The notes: a model not told the origin generated them from the letters alone. Shown: positions 50,600-62,567, counted from the stretch's first letter. The stretch is 64,000 nt of DNA from Emydura subglobosa (GCA_007922225.1 ML679956.1:69804111-69868110); one strand, 5' to 3'. Numbers and translations: made by a program.

Positions 50600-52210
50600 G
50601 GAGATCTTAACATGATCCTGCAGTCTTTTAGTGTGTGAAGAGACTCATCCGTGGTTTCTGAGAACAACTTTCAACCATCAGAGGGGAGATTCAGATCTCA
50701 CGGGAATCCCAGGAGTTAGAGCCATGACACCCTGTGCATAACTACTGCCATAAAAATGGACATGGCAGTGGTGTCTGCAGCATCCAAGGACACTTGAAGA
50801 GATATCCTGGGTAATAACTGACCCCTTCATGATGATGGCCTGATGTTCCCTCTGTTTCTGTGGAAGATGATCAATAAAAGCCATATATTTATTATAGCTT
50901 CTGAAACTATATTTAGCTATGACTGCTTGATAGTTTGAAATCCAAAATTGCAGGTTGCAGATGAATAGGACTTCTGTCCAAAGAGGTTTAAGCACTTTTG
51001 ATCTTTGTCATACTGGGCAGACTTGGAGAAGTGTTTCTTACCTTGTTCCAGTGGTTCCCAACCTTTTTGGCTCAAGGGCCACAGATATCATTTTTACAAA
51101 CCTGAAGGGCCACCAATCTCTGCCAGCAAGACCCCTCCCCTCAAACTGCAGCCAGAAGGAAGGAATTCAGCAAAGAGGCTGCCTCCTCGCTGATCTCCCG
51201 TCTTCTTGGCTGCAGCAGGAAAACCGCACACATCCTGTAGCCGTGTGCGCTCCACCTAAGTCCTTAGGCAGTGGCTCCCTTCTGTAGCCAGGGGGACAGG
51301 AGATCAGTGCTCCCCTCCCTCTGGCTCCAGCAGGGACCCCAGTGCCTCGGGACTGAGGAAGAGCGCTTTGCCGTGCTCCCTGCTATAGCCAAGGGTAGGG
51401 GAGCGCTGATCTCCCATCCCCTTGGCTGCAGCAAGGAGTCTGTACCCGTCTTTTAGCCCCACTGAAACACGCTCCACCTCAGTCTTTAGGCAGTGGCTCC
51501 CTTCTGCAGTCAGCAGGAGGGGAGCCGCGGACCACTTTGAATGCCCCCACGGGCCTATTTTGGCCCCTGGGCCACAGGTTGGGAACCATTGCCCTGTTCA
51601 TTCACTGCATCCACCAGAGAATTACATGGGGCATGGGAGAATAACATTTTGGACTCCTTAGAGGGGACATAATATTTTTTTACCTGCCCATTTTCAAGTT
51701 GGTGAAATGGTAGTGGGTATTCTCCAAATAATCTTTGCTGGGTCCAAGAGTGCCTAATTCATGGGTAACACAACCCTGGTTGGTGTTGCTGATTGTAACG
51801 TCAAATAATTTGTGTTGCGAATCCTTGACCTCTTTCAGTCGTATTTGAAGAGTGTTAGCTAACTGCTTTATAACATCTTGAAATTGCTGGAAATCATTGG
51901 CCATGGTGGTGGAGGCATCACTGCCTCATCTGGAGACAATAAAAAGAGGAATTTGAGGGGTGACTTTTTTATCTGCCCTAGCTTTCTGTTCCTGAAATGT
52001 CTCCTTGTGTTGGCGTCTCAGTTGAGGAGAAGACTGAATATCTCTAGCCTCCCGATGTGTTGGAGCTGATGGTCTGGCAAATTGCTGTTGGTATGCAGCC
52101 CAGGAATCCCAGTATGGCCATTGGAGGAGCCCATTTGGGAGCAGGGGTGGCTTCCAGGGTTGGTCCCACCACACTTTCGTGTCATGCATGAGGGTCTTCT
52201 CTATGGGTGT
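50600..52210 (-). pseudogene. Gag remnant of DIRS element B, split by a hAT insertion
   Basis: 50,678-50,995 codes NYQAVIAKYSFRSYNKYMAF then IDHLPQKQREHQAII, resembling reptile DIRS Gag. 51,680-51,904 codes DFQQFQDVIKQLANTLQIRL on the other side of the 543-bp hAT MITE (51,049-51,591), so the Gag frame was one unit before that insertion. Confidence 0.65.
51049..51591. mobile_element. hAT-type MITE nested in DIRS element B
   Basis: The left terminus cagtggttcccaacc and the right terminus, read in reverse, caatggttcccaacc form classical hAT inverted repeats. Flanks ccttgttc and ccctgttc are an 8-bp target duplication with one difference. 543 bp, GC-rich, internal near-repeats of phrases such as gatctccc..tccccttggctgcagcagg. 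No transposase. Confidence 0.92.
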
Positions 52211-53526
52211 CAAAGAATCAGATCCTGTATGGGTGGATAGGAGAATGCTGCACTGAGATGGAAGAGATTACATGGAGATCTCCCTCATCCTCTTCAATAG
52301 CCTCCAACTGGGGGGCACCAACAGAAAACGTTGGAGAATCTGGCAATATTGGAGAGTGACGGTAGTCTGGAAATTGGGGTCTCGGTACTGAGAAGCATAT
52401 GGTACCCATGAAAAGTGGAGATTCTGGTTCATCTGCTACTGATGATACTTATATATTTAGATACTTTTGAGTATCTAAACTCGTGTGTTACTGAGTGAAG
52501 AATTGATCCTGACGTGGTAGTGTGCTTGGCAATAGAAGCAGATAGTGTTCTAGATTTAGAGCATACTGAAGTAGGTGCCAATGATGTCTGATGCTTTGGT
52601 TTGCACAGTGCCTAGGGTCCTGACTGGGGAGATACAAACAATGGAGCTCTGCTCAATGGTACCAGTCTGGAGGAGTGCTTATCCTTGCCCTTTTTGTCCC
52701 ATGTAGATGATACCAGGACTTTGTCAGAGCCATGTTTCTCTTTAGACCTCTGAGAATCTTTCACTTGTATGATACCAAGCTGAGCCATCAGGCTTCTGAT
52801 AGCATGCCCAGAGTGGGGGACTGAGGTCTTTTGGGAGCAGGCTTCTTAGGGAGGAAGTCATAGCTCCTCTTCTTGGCAGCCTTCACTGAGTCCTCAAGAG
52901 TCTTCCCTTTCTTAGGGAAGATTTGTGCTGAGGTTGAAGGGGCACTGGTTCTGGCCAGAGACAGATGTCCAGGAGGTGGGAATCTCTCCTGACCTGACTC
53001 TGAAGTGGGTCAAAGGGACTGCGCCATCAGCAGCAGCCTCAACTTGATCTCCTGATACTTCCTTGTCCTGGATTTTAGGGCAAGCAGATGTTACACTTCT
53101 GGGAGACGTATGACTCTCCCAGGCAGCAGTCACACTTAGAGTGTATGTCACTAACTAGAATAGCCCCCTGACAAGAGAGGAAAAGTTTGAATCCTGGAAA
53201 GCTGGGCATGCCTCGCCAGACAGTAAGGCTCCCTGAAGGAAGGGAGAAGAACAAAGTTAATCCTCACGCTACTTATCTACAAACTAACAACTATCTAATA
53301 CTAAATAATACTAAACTATAAACAAGAAGTTAGCTGATGCACACTCAAAGCAGACACGGTAGGGCTCTATCTCAGGCTGAGGTGACTGAGGAAGAACTGA
53401 GGGTGGTTTTCAGTACAGTCCTTTATAGCTTTGGTGTGCGGCATGAGGATATATAGGAAGCACATGCGGCCCAAACAGACACCACTAGTGGAAAATATCC
53501 GATCAGGAGCTCAAGAGATATATATG

Positions 53527-53573
53527 CACTTGAAGTGGAGCATCCATAGGGACATGACTTGAAGAAGAACTAA
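53527..53573 (-). repeat. DIRS B right terminal inverted repeat
   Basis: On the minus strand reads agttcttcttcaagtcatgt then ccctatggatgctccacttc, matching the left terminus in reverse orientation. Confidence 0.85.
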
Positions 53574-53782
53574 TAGATGAAGTTTGGACATGATCACTCC
53601 AGAACATGTCTGGATGCTAGTATATCAAGGAGGGGTCAAAATTTTTCACAGTGTTGACCGCATTTCAATAGAGATTGTCTCATAGACACCTCGTCTCCCA
53701 TTTTGTATGGATCACTTCCCCTCCCATTCGTACAACTACAGCAAAGGTTTACATGAAAGGCATTTGGAAGGCGTTAAAGGCA

Positions 53783-53873
53783 GGATTCTCAGCTGGTATA
53801 AAAGGGTTGAGCTCTACTGACTTCAGTGGAGCTACAACAATTTACAGCAGGTGAGGATCTGGGCCTTAATGGT
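53783..53873. repeat. Palindromic MITE (CAGCTGGTGTAAAT family)
   Basis: gattctcagctggtataaaa to caatttacagcaggtgagga then tctgggcc, foldback around ctgacttcagtggagct. Confidence 0.7.
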
Positions 53874-54638
53874 ATTTAGCTGTCTTTTAAGTAAATTTAG
53901 CAGCTGGAAGTGAGGAGGAGGAGCCAGCATCATGTGACCAGACAGATCTCTACAATATGTCCTCTGCAGACCACTGTGGTCATTGGATGACAACTTTGAA
54001 TCTTTACTAGGTGGTGAAATGATTTGAGTAAATGACTTTGAGCTGAATTCCCCCCCTCACACTACTTTTACTCCCATATTAACTGCATTGACTTCAGCTG
54101 ATTTACTGCCAATTTACAGGAGTGTAAATGAGAGAGAATCAGGCCTTTTTCACCTAAGGTCTAACTGAAACACTGGTGACCCCATCACAGGTTCAGTAAA
54201 GCCAATAAACTGTATCCTGGAACACATTCCTTAACAGAGTGATATTTTCATTTTAGGATCTCTGACTCAGTTTTGCTCTGGATTATAACAGGAAGAAGAA
54301 GAAAAAAATGGTTTCAAATCCACCCTGGGGTTTTGACCATCTCCAAGAAGACTCTATAACAGTGGTGAACATCCCTGGAAAGTCCTAATCTCAGCCTAAA
54401 ACCAGAAACTACAATAAATATTTATAGGAAGGATACATCAGCAAAAGTATAAATCATTTACACCTGTTAAAATGAATATGTTTGGCCGTTTAAGTAAAAA
54501 GGAAAAATGTAGTTGTTAACTTGGAGTCAGATTCTAGGAGGTGCTGGTTTTAGTGGGAGCTGACAACACTCAGCATCTCACATGATTGGAACACTGGATG
54601 TCTACCTAACAAGAACAAGTGTATCTGATAGAACTTAC

Positions 54639-54920
54639 CACCTGTAGAAGAGCCAGGTAACCAGCACCAACGTTATCAAAGTTGACTTTAACTTTTGTCC
54701 AGTAAAGAGACCCTGTCATGTTTTTGGACATGCATTCGCTCATGTTATTAACATCTTTAGGTTCTAATGGCGTATCTCCTAGTGTCTTGTTAATGCATTT
54801 TCCAAACTTTCCTGCAAACAGGTTCACTCCCATGATGCTAAAAATGAGCCAGAAAATGAGGCAGACGAGCAGAACGTTCATGATGGAAGGGATGGCACCT
54901 ATCAGGGCATTCACAACCAC
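54639..54920 (-). CDS. SCN5A: SCN5A exon 23: domain III S4-S5 linker, S5 and outer pore
   Basis: 282-nt exon, 94 codons, phase 0. The acceptor is cacttatttaag before GTGGTTGTG; the donor is CAGGTG followed by gtaagt. It codes [20 protein letters not shown] and the S5 helix, then [10 protein letters not shown], an extracellular turret and [18 protein letters not shown] into the pore helix. The turret has two N-glycosylation sequons (NKT and NMT); turret residues vary among Nav channels while the Cys residues in KCIN and SECM are kept. The protein is continuous across the junction with exon 24 (LLQV-ATFKGW). Confidence 0.97.
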
Positions 54921-55144
54921 CTTAAATAAGTGAAATGAAAGAAAAACATACAATTACTGCAGGCCATCACATGAACACATCCTTAAACAGCTATTTTGTA
55001 CACTAAACTAACTGGGCCAGATCCTCAGTTGATGTAAACTGGATTAAAACTGTAGAGCTGGTCCACTATTTTGTAAAATTTAAGAACACTTAAGATTCTT
55101 CTTTTTTGTACCTTAAAAAAAATAATCTATCAGTATCTCAAGAG

Positions 55145-55770
55145 CAGGCCCACCGACAAGGGGGTGGGGGGAGGGGAATGGGTGGATGGCAAAGGGGACA
55201 ATTGCCCAGGGTCCTGGTAATTTTTAGGGGGTCTGGTGATTTAAAAAGGGGCCTGGGCCATGGGACAGCGGGGTGAAGGCTTCTTCTCGGACTGGCCAGC
55301 TTCACATCCCACCTCTTCGGCCTGTGGCCCGCACAGTCCACCCCTACTCCATCCCAGACCCCACCATTGCCCCACTTGCCGCTGCATCCACCCTCACCAG
55401 TCCACCTCCCTGCTTGGTCCCCATCCTCTCTTCCACACCCCCCTTTCCCCGCTTGTCCTCCCCACAGCTGTGTCCCTCCTCCCCACTCAGCCCCCCCTGC
55501 CATCACTCACCGCGTGCATCCCTCCTCTCCTTCTCCACTCGCCTCCCCGCCATTGCTCGTCACGTCCTTCCCCACTTCCCCCACTTAGCCTCTCCAGCTG
55601 TCACTCGCCACCGGGGGGAAGAGGAGTGTGGAAGAGAGGAGGGGGACTGAGCGATGTGGGGGGGAGGGATGCAGTGGTGAGTGGACCAAGGGGGGGAGGG
55701 GACTGGGCCTGGGATAGAAGGGGTGGGACTGTTCTGCTGTGGGGGCCCGGAATTCCTGTTGGCGGGCCTG
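55145..55770. mobile_element. GC-rich hAT-type MITE with perfect 8-bp target duplication
   Basis: Terminal repeats caggcccaccgacaagg (left) and, read in reverse from the right, caggcccgccaacagg. The 8-bp flank ctcaagag is present unchanged at 55,137-55,144 and 55,771-55,778. The 626-bp body is strikingly C/G-rich with long C-T runs, giving chance open frames up to 236 codons with no protein signature. Located in intron 22. Confidence 0.93.
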
Positions 55771-57986
55771 CTCAAGAGCATTTGCTAATTGGCAACCAAT
55801 TGTTGTTTATAACAGGGCGAGATTCCAGTGCCTGTCAGGATTCTCTCTGCTTTATATTGGACCCTACGTTTAGGGATGTGTTAAGCACATCATTTGAAGT
55901 CTGTGGGACACAACAAATATTTTCACAATGTTTAAGGGACCAGGAGAGAGGAAGAGAGGCTTCCTTCTAAGCAGCAAAGTATCTAAACCTCTTTCTGAAC
56001 TCCGGTCTCCTACACAATACCTGACATTTTAACTCTAACTATGAAGGGCATTGATTAGCTGAGTAGTAATTGATCCAGTGGTGTCTCATCTGTCAAAAAT
56101 ACCATTGATTGGAAACCACTATTACAGTGATGAAGCAGGGTCACTGAAATGCTTGGACCAGCGCAGCTATGGAGGATCTACTGTTATAATTTAATCCCTT
56201 CCATTACTACGCCTATTTTTACAGTGTTTAGCATTAGAACAGCCAACACGCCTTGATTTAATATACATCTGACTCATATTTTCCCACTATATACTGTACC
56301 AAAATCTTCATAATTCTGTTTTCTGCAGAGTTCCATCGCCTCCAGGCAGTATTAACGTGCAAACCCCATGAATACAACCACACATAAAAATATTGTATAG
56401 GAAAGAACCCAGTCCTGAATACGGTCCTGAACCAATGCAAATGGAATATACAATATGCACTTGATAGACCTCAATCACAAAATTTCAATAATATCAACAT
56501 GCACGCCAAAAGGTTAATATAACAACCACATAATAGATGTTATATAGCATTCTAAACCACCATACAAACTGTAAAGCCTTTGATGCATGCTAAGCATAAC
56601 ATGAAAGACATTTTCCCAAGAAAAACCATTGTCACAAAATGCATTTTTTTCACACTATATTAATGGCTTGTACAATTTTTACATATCCACAGCTACTATA
56701 GATGCTGCCACTATTTTGCAGAAACCCATCCAAAGTAAACTGGCTGCCATTCTACAGATTCCAGACTTTAGTATATGAATTTGTCTCCTTGTTTGTTTCA
56801 TGCTTTCAAGATTAGAATCTGATATACAGATACTAAGCCTTTTCCCTTCTCAATTTACATTTCTGAAACCGAGACAAAGTGATATCGATCCACAAAAATG
56901 AAATTTTATTCAATTGTGAATCTGGTTATGGAAAATGTCAGTTCTTGTATTCTATCATATTGTGCAATTTTCTGACAAGCCTATAATATAAAATTCATTT
57001 CACCACTACTTTTGTGTTTCTGGGAAGGAAAAAGCGTACAGTAAAATGATTTTAAACATTTAGAGCAGGCAGTTTATTCTGGTACATTGAAGAAAATATA
57101 CAATTACATAACTCTTTCGAGGCCTGGAACTATACTTTGCACATTTCTGAAAGGAGCAAATGTTTAGCAAGACCGTGTACCCATTTATGCCATATGCAGA
57201 CTTTTTACAACTGATGTCCCTTTTGCTAATTTTATCTTTCATTTTTAGATTTAGTGCATTCTTAACTTTATAGTTTTAACCCAACCTTTATTTTGTAAGC
57301 CAAAAGGCAAAATAATTCATGAAACAAATGATCATTTGAATACTGCCCAAACTGATATCTTAATAATTTTCATTTGCTCTTTAGTGTCATGGTTTTGTTC
57401 AATGTCCATCCATGCTGGCCCAACAACACTACAGCTACCCTACATGTGACATAGAGGAAAACATTATGACTGTTAGAGATAGAGAGATTACAGTGCAAAT
57501 GATCATGCTTAGGAACAAAACATCATCATTCACGTTAGACAATACAAATAATGGCCATGCATGCATCCTCCGGTTTTTTTGTTGCTGAATTATGTTCAGT
57601 GGCTTGTAAATAATAAAATATGACACAAGACTTGAAGCAAATCATGTAACACCTCTTTGAATGAATTATTAATGAAGGGCCTAATTCCCTTCTTGTTTAT
57701 ACTGATTTTACATAAAGAAACTATTAATAATTTATGTTAGAATTGAGATCCAAACTTCGCTAAAGTAAGGACCAAATTTTTGTTATGTCTAGAAATAATA
57801 ATATGTACAGTACAGTCATCTATGAGAGATAGTTTCATAGCACCGCATTCCTACTAATATCTTATAGGCCGTGCCTGAAACCTCCTTCCCCATAACTTCT
57901 GTTGGGGGTAGCCTTTTGTCACCCAATCCCCTACTTGGCATCTGGAGGATATTTAAATCTTCAACATTTCTTTTCAGATTCATAAT

Positions 57987-58068
57987 GGGGCAGATCCTCA
58001 GCTGGTGTAAATTGTCACAGCTCTACTGACTTCATGGACTATTATACCAGTTGATGATCTGCCCAGTA
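57987..58068. repeat. Palindromic MITE (CAGCTGGTGTAAAT family)
   Basis: ggggcagatcctcagctggt then gtaaattg, ending accagttgatgatctgcccag, inverted complements. Confidence 0.7.
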
Positions 58069-58072
58069 GATT

Positions 58073-59530
58073 TTAAGGCTTGAAAGTAGCATTGTGAACA
58101 TTTAGTTTGATCTTCTGTCTAGTACTGGCCACAGAAAAGGTCACCCAGTAATTCCGACATCAAGTCCATACCTTCTGGATTATCTAGGATCCTATCTTTT
58201 AGCAAGACATCCAATCTCATTTTAAAGATTTCAAGTGATGGAAAAGCCACCACATTATTAGGTAAATTGTTCCAATGTTTAATTATTCTCACTGTTAGAA
58301 ATGTGTGCCTTTTTCCTAGCCTGACTTTGCTGAGTCAGAGCTTCTAGCCACTAATCTCACTATGCCTTTGTCTGCTAGATTAAGAGCCCTCTACTATTAG
58401 AACTCTTTTCCCCATGTCAGTACTTATAGATTGTGATCAAGTCACCTCTTAACTTTCTTTTGGATAAGCTGAATAGATTGAACTTCTTAAATCCCTCCCA
58501 GTAAGGCAGGTTTTTCAGCTCTTGAATCATTCTTGTAGCTCTTTTCCAACTCTTTCCAATTTTTCAATGTCCCGTTTTAAATGTGGATGCCAGAATGTCA
58601 GTATTTCAGTAAAGGTCTCATTTATGCTGTATGAAGAGGCATTATCACCTCCCTACTCCTATTTTATATTCCCTTGCTTATCTTGGAAGAATCACATTAG
58701 CTCTGTTAGCCATCACATCACTATGACCCCTGAGCCCTTCTCAATCAGCATTTTCCAGGATACAGTTCCCTCTCTTATGAATGTGTCCTATTTTCTTTGT
58801 CCCTTGGTGTATGCTGTACTTGGCTCTACTAAAATGCATGTTGTTCAAGTGAGCCCAGTTTACCATCCTAAAGATCGCTCTGCTTAATTGATCTGTCCTT
58901 AACGTTATATATAATTTCATCAATTTTTGTATCATAAGCAAGCTTCACCAGCAATGATTTTATATTTTCTTCCAGGTCATTGATAATGATATTGAACAGC
59001 TTTGGATCAAGATCAAACCCCTGATACCACACTAGAAACATTACATCATTGGATAACAAGTGTCCATTTACAATTACTTTTTGAGATCTATCAGTCAGAC
59101 AGATTTTGGCAGAAGAGTTCGGCAGCTGTGTATGCACCATGTTGCTGCCTCAGGACTCTGCTACCGTTGCCCTGGGGAAGGCCGCCATCCACAGAGTTTT
59201 CTTTTGGGATAGCTGGAAGAGTGGCTGATAGTTTCCTCCTAACTCATAGAACCCTCTAAGGATATTATATCAACACAGTTACCTTTATTAACCAAACTTG
59301 CAATCCAGTCATAAAACAAGATCAAAGTTTTTGGCAAGACCTTTTCCCATGAAATCATGATAACTGGCATTAATTATGTTATCATTTTTTAATTCTTTGG
59401 TGAATGTGTCCTGTATCAGCTTTTCCATGATTTTGTCAGGGATCAGGGTCAAGGTAACTGGCCTATCTGGGTCACTTATCTTATCTGGGTACTCCCATTT
59501 ATCCTTTTAAAATATTGCCACAACATTCCA
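58073..59530 (-). mobile_element. CR1 LINE fragment, interrupted
   Basis: The 3' region on the plus strand includes agacatccaatctcatttta and aaattgttccaatgtttaat. The minus strand codes RT remnants at 58,868-59,140 (LFNIIINDLEENIKSLLVKL, then AYDTKI where FADDTK is expected). Unrelated text at about 59,131-59,262 interrupts it; CR1 wording resumes (tttgtcagggatcagggtca) to about 59,530. Confidence 0.8.
59143..59262. repeat. Local repeat copy 1 (inside CR1)
   Basis: Ends with ttttgggatagctggaagag, tttcctcctaactcatagaa and ccctct, matching 59,655-59,772 in the same orientation. Family unknown. Confidence 0.6.
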
Positions 59531-59654
59531 TGCGGGAGCCGGACTTGCCAGACTGCCATGACTGGAATTACACCTAGACACACTAAAGCTGAGTCACAGA
59601 CTCCATCCTGAGGGAAGGGGCAAAGTTTGGCGGTTATGTGGCTTCCCCTGGGCA

Positions 59655-59772
59655 CCAGCAGAAGGCTCTGATGCTGTTGCCCTGTGGGAGACCCCCTCCA
59701 CAGGCTTTTTTTTTGGGATAGCCGGAATAGTGGTAGGTAGTTACCTCCTAACTCATAGAACCCTCTCTTGGG
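59655..59772. repeat. Local repeat copy 2
   Basis: Shares gctctgatgctgttgccctg, tttgggatagccggaatagt and cctcctaactcatagaaccc with the copy at 59,143-59,262. Confidence 0.6.
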
Positions 59773-60604
59773 ATGGTACGGACTGACGATTTCTTCTGCC
59801 TGGACTGGAACCCAGCCCACCGGCAGATAGGAAGAAATGAGATATGGAGGGCAGGGGGCCTGGTCTGCTACGCAATCAAGGAGCCCTTGTGTGGGTGGGA
59901 CCTTGCAGACACCACCCCTCCAAACACACTATGTCTCCAGTTCACTGGCCCCAAATCACCTATCTACCTCTCTTGCCTTTAGTTGGGACCAATTGACTCC
60001 AAAGCCTAGGTACAATACAGTTTATTGAAGCATCCTTGCATCCACCTTATTCCTGCAAAGTACTTTGAACTCCTCAACTGAAGGCACTACACAAACACAA
60101 ACTATTAATATCTCCTCACTTTGTGTGTTTGCGTCTCAACATTAACATTATTTAATACATCTTTGCTCTGGTAATTTTTCTTGTGCATTCTGGAGCATAT
60201 GAGTTCCTAATAATGAAAGGTCTTATTGTCCCTAGCCATGATAAGTATGGTTAAACATGCTAAAAATATAATTTGATTTTCCAGTAGCATGTAGTCTCAG
60301 TTATACTTTATCATAATTTACAAGCTAATTCAGTACCTCTGAAAGCAGAAAAAGAGGAGGCACAAAGACTGTATACATTCCAACTATACCTATCGGGCAG
60401 GGAGGAAAAGAACTTCATGTCAGGAAACCTGGGATACCTCTGAATATGGGCATTTTAGGAACAGCACTTGTGGTAGTGATGTAATAGAAAATGGTCTCCT
60501 CCATGTAGGACTACAGCAAATCATCCTCTTCTCCAGCTCTCAGTAAACATCCCATCAACCTTCCTTCAATGTTTCTCTACTCCCACAGCTTTTCAACCTC
60601 TCAA

Positions 60605-60860
60605 ATGCCCGATACTTGAGACTTGTCTACACACAAAAGTTTCTAGGTTTAACAACCATTTAGTTAAACCAATACAAACTCATGTGTGGACATTCTTATA
60701 ACACTTTAAAACTGGTTATATCAGTTTTGCTTGAGCTTGTATATTACCAACGTAAGCTAAACCAATATAAGCCAGGTCTAAATCGAATGAAGAGGTCCAA
60801 GCATAAATCATACCTTTAGTTAAACTGGTGCAACTCTGGGTCTAGATCAGGATCTTTGTC
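60605..60860. repeat. MITE-like repeat
   Basis: Contains gagacttgtctacacac, tttagttaaaccaatac, actcatgtgtggacattctt and caggtctaaatc, a pattern of abundant turtle MITEs. Related to 28,390-28,640. Confidence 0.45.
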
Positions 60861-60977
60861 TCTCTCATCTGTGCCATATTTGCTCTGCTTCTGTTAGGGC
60901 TCCTGAATGTGGTAAAGCAATAGGACCTGTGGTAGGTGAAGCTGAGTATATGGCACAACCCACACTTAATAAAGATA

Positions 60978-61070
60978 TGGGGCCGGATCCTCAGCTGGTG
61001 CAAACAGAAGTCATTCTATAACTTCAATAGAGCTGCACCAATTTACACCAGCTGAGAATCCGACTGCTTA
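60978..61070. repeat. Palindromic MITE (CAGCTGGTGTAAAT family)
   Basis: ggggccggatcctcagctgg to accaatttacaccagctgag, with inverted ends around acttcaatagagctgcacc. Confidence 0.75.
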
Positions 61071-61472
61071 AGCCTATGCCCTGTTTTTGGTGTGAATACT
61101 CTTTAAAATACAATATCATATGGGTTCACTAAGAAGAGTGCAGATGAACCAAAAAAAGTTCAAATTTGGATGCCCCAAACTGCTCCACCAATGTACTTTA
61201 TCTCTAGGGTTAGCTCAATTTTTAGGCCCATTCAGTCCTCTCTGGCTGTCTTACTATGGTACGATTATAATATAGAAACTGGACCACTAGGACTTCAGCT
61301 GAAACCACCAACTCATTGCACACAAACTCTATAGACTTTTGATCACTAGTGATTTATATTGAATTTGAACTTGTGACCTAGAGGCAAAAGAAGCCATATC
61401 CCAAATTTATTTTATTAACATCTTATCATTTTCCTTGACATATTTTAGGGATTTGGGTTCTTCAGATAGGAC

Positions 61473-61736
61473 AAAAACAACGAGAGTTCTGTAGCACTTT
61501 AAAGACTAAGAAATTTAATTTCAACAGGCATAAGCTTTCGTGAGCTTCAGCTCACTTCCTCAGATGCAGTTGGTAGAAATGATACAGCAAATAGGTAACA
61601 TATATAGTAGGCAACATTTACATATCCTCTCACGAAAGCTTATGCCTGCTGAAATTAAATTTCTTAGTCTTTAAAGTGCTACAGAACTCTCGTTGTTTTT
61701 GCTGTATACAGACTAACACAGCTACCCCTCTGGAAC
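61473..61736. mobile_element. Penelope-like tail-to-tail foldback with 11-bp target duplication
   Basis: Arms at 61,473-61,544 and 61,629-61,700 are near-perfect inverted complements of 72 nt separated by an 84-nt loop. Both carry the Penelope-like tail (aaagcttatgcct, aatttcttagtcttta, aagtgctacagaactctcgt), also seen at 46,980-47,045. The flank tcagataggac occurs at 61,462-61,472 and 61,737-61,747, a perfect 11-bp duplication. Confidence 0.82.
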
Positions 61737-62567
61737 TCAGATAGGACAGATGTCATTTTACATATATATCCATCAGAAATCTTGGAAATGGTGCTTACAT
61801 TGGTATCTTATGTGCTCACAAATGTTACAGGTTGTGCCATAAAGCGATTTGTTTTGTTTTGCCATGTGATTTACAGTATTAGTGATAACCTTGACTAGTA
61901 CAGAATGAAGTTATCATCTTTTGCTAGTCATGCATGACAAAAATAGTTTAAAAAACAAAGCCCAAATCCAGATCCTTAAACATACTTGCTATGCTAATCA
62001 AGCACAAATAAATATGCATGATAGCTGTGGACACAGCCATACATTCAAGAAAATGCAAATTGGAGAGGACAGACATGCAAGATAGAACAATGAACACAAA
62101 TCACATGGTTACAATGCTAATCCTGGCATTCTATCTTAAAATTCAAATTCTTCAGAGGAAATTTTTTGTGAATTTGCTCATTTGTTTTTCATATATAGTA
62201 TGCCTCTAATGTTCATTTTCTTTATTAGTGAAAAAGTCCTCAACAACTTTGTGATTCATTCTAATTTTAATAAAATTTGGAGGCAGGAGCAAACATGTAG
62301 CAAAATTATTTTCCCCAATGTGATGCATAATTAAAGAGATAATTATTAGCCAGATGTTACCTCATCCAAAAAGCTGTTTTTAAAACATAATATGACAAAT
62401 AATGCAGCGGGATTAGCTTATCATGAAATCAATCAAAGAGTAAAAGCTGCAGCTATACTACTGCAATCAAGACAATGAAGGTGGGTTTTTTTTTTTAATA
62501 TGGCATTATCATTCATTTCCTTTGCAGTCATAATGAAAACAAAACCAAAGAAATATGGCCCTTTTAC

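Larger units (their letters stand above)
47060..53575 (-). mobile_element. DIRS-type retrotransposon B with terminal inverted repeats
   Basis: About 6.5 kb (6.0 kb without a nested insertion). The left end, gttcttcaagatgtgtcccc then tatggatgctccattt, recurs inverted at 53,527-53,573. An internal copy of the terminal phrase (ccctatgggtgctccatttc) at about 47,390 fits the internal complementary region typical of DIRS. Minus-strand order is Gag, RT, RNase H, tyrosine recombinase. All frames are interrupted. It lies in intron 23 in the gene's own orientation. Confidence 0.88.
38056..54638 (-). other. SCN5A: SCN5A intron 23, 16.6 kb, repeat-filled
   Basis: Large GT-AG intron between exons 23 and 24. 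It holds a CR1 3' end, two DIRS retrotransposon remnants, a Penelope-like fragment and a nested hAT MITE, listed separately. Between about 38,600 and 41,700 no element was assigned apart from short SINE-like phrases near 39,840-39,980 and two small tandem duplications (15 bp at 39,158-39,192; 13 bp near 40,447-40,472). The interval 45,720-46,690 is also unassigned. Confidence 0.85.

Noticed and set aside
55260..55970. 236-codon open frame on the plus strand and overlapping frames on both strands
   Set aside because: It lies inside the GC-rich hAT MITE, is Pro/His/Ser-rich low complexity from C-T runs, and spans the element's right boundary. No domain is recognisable.
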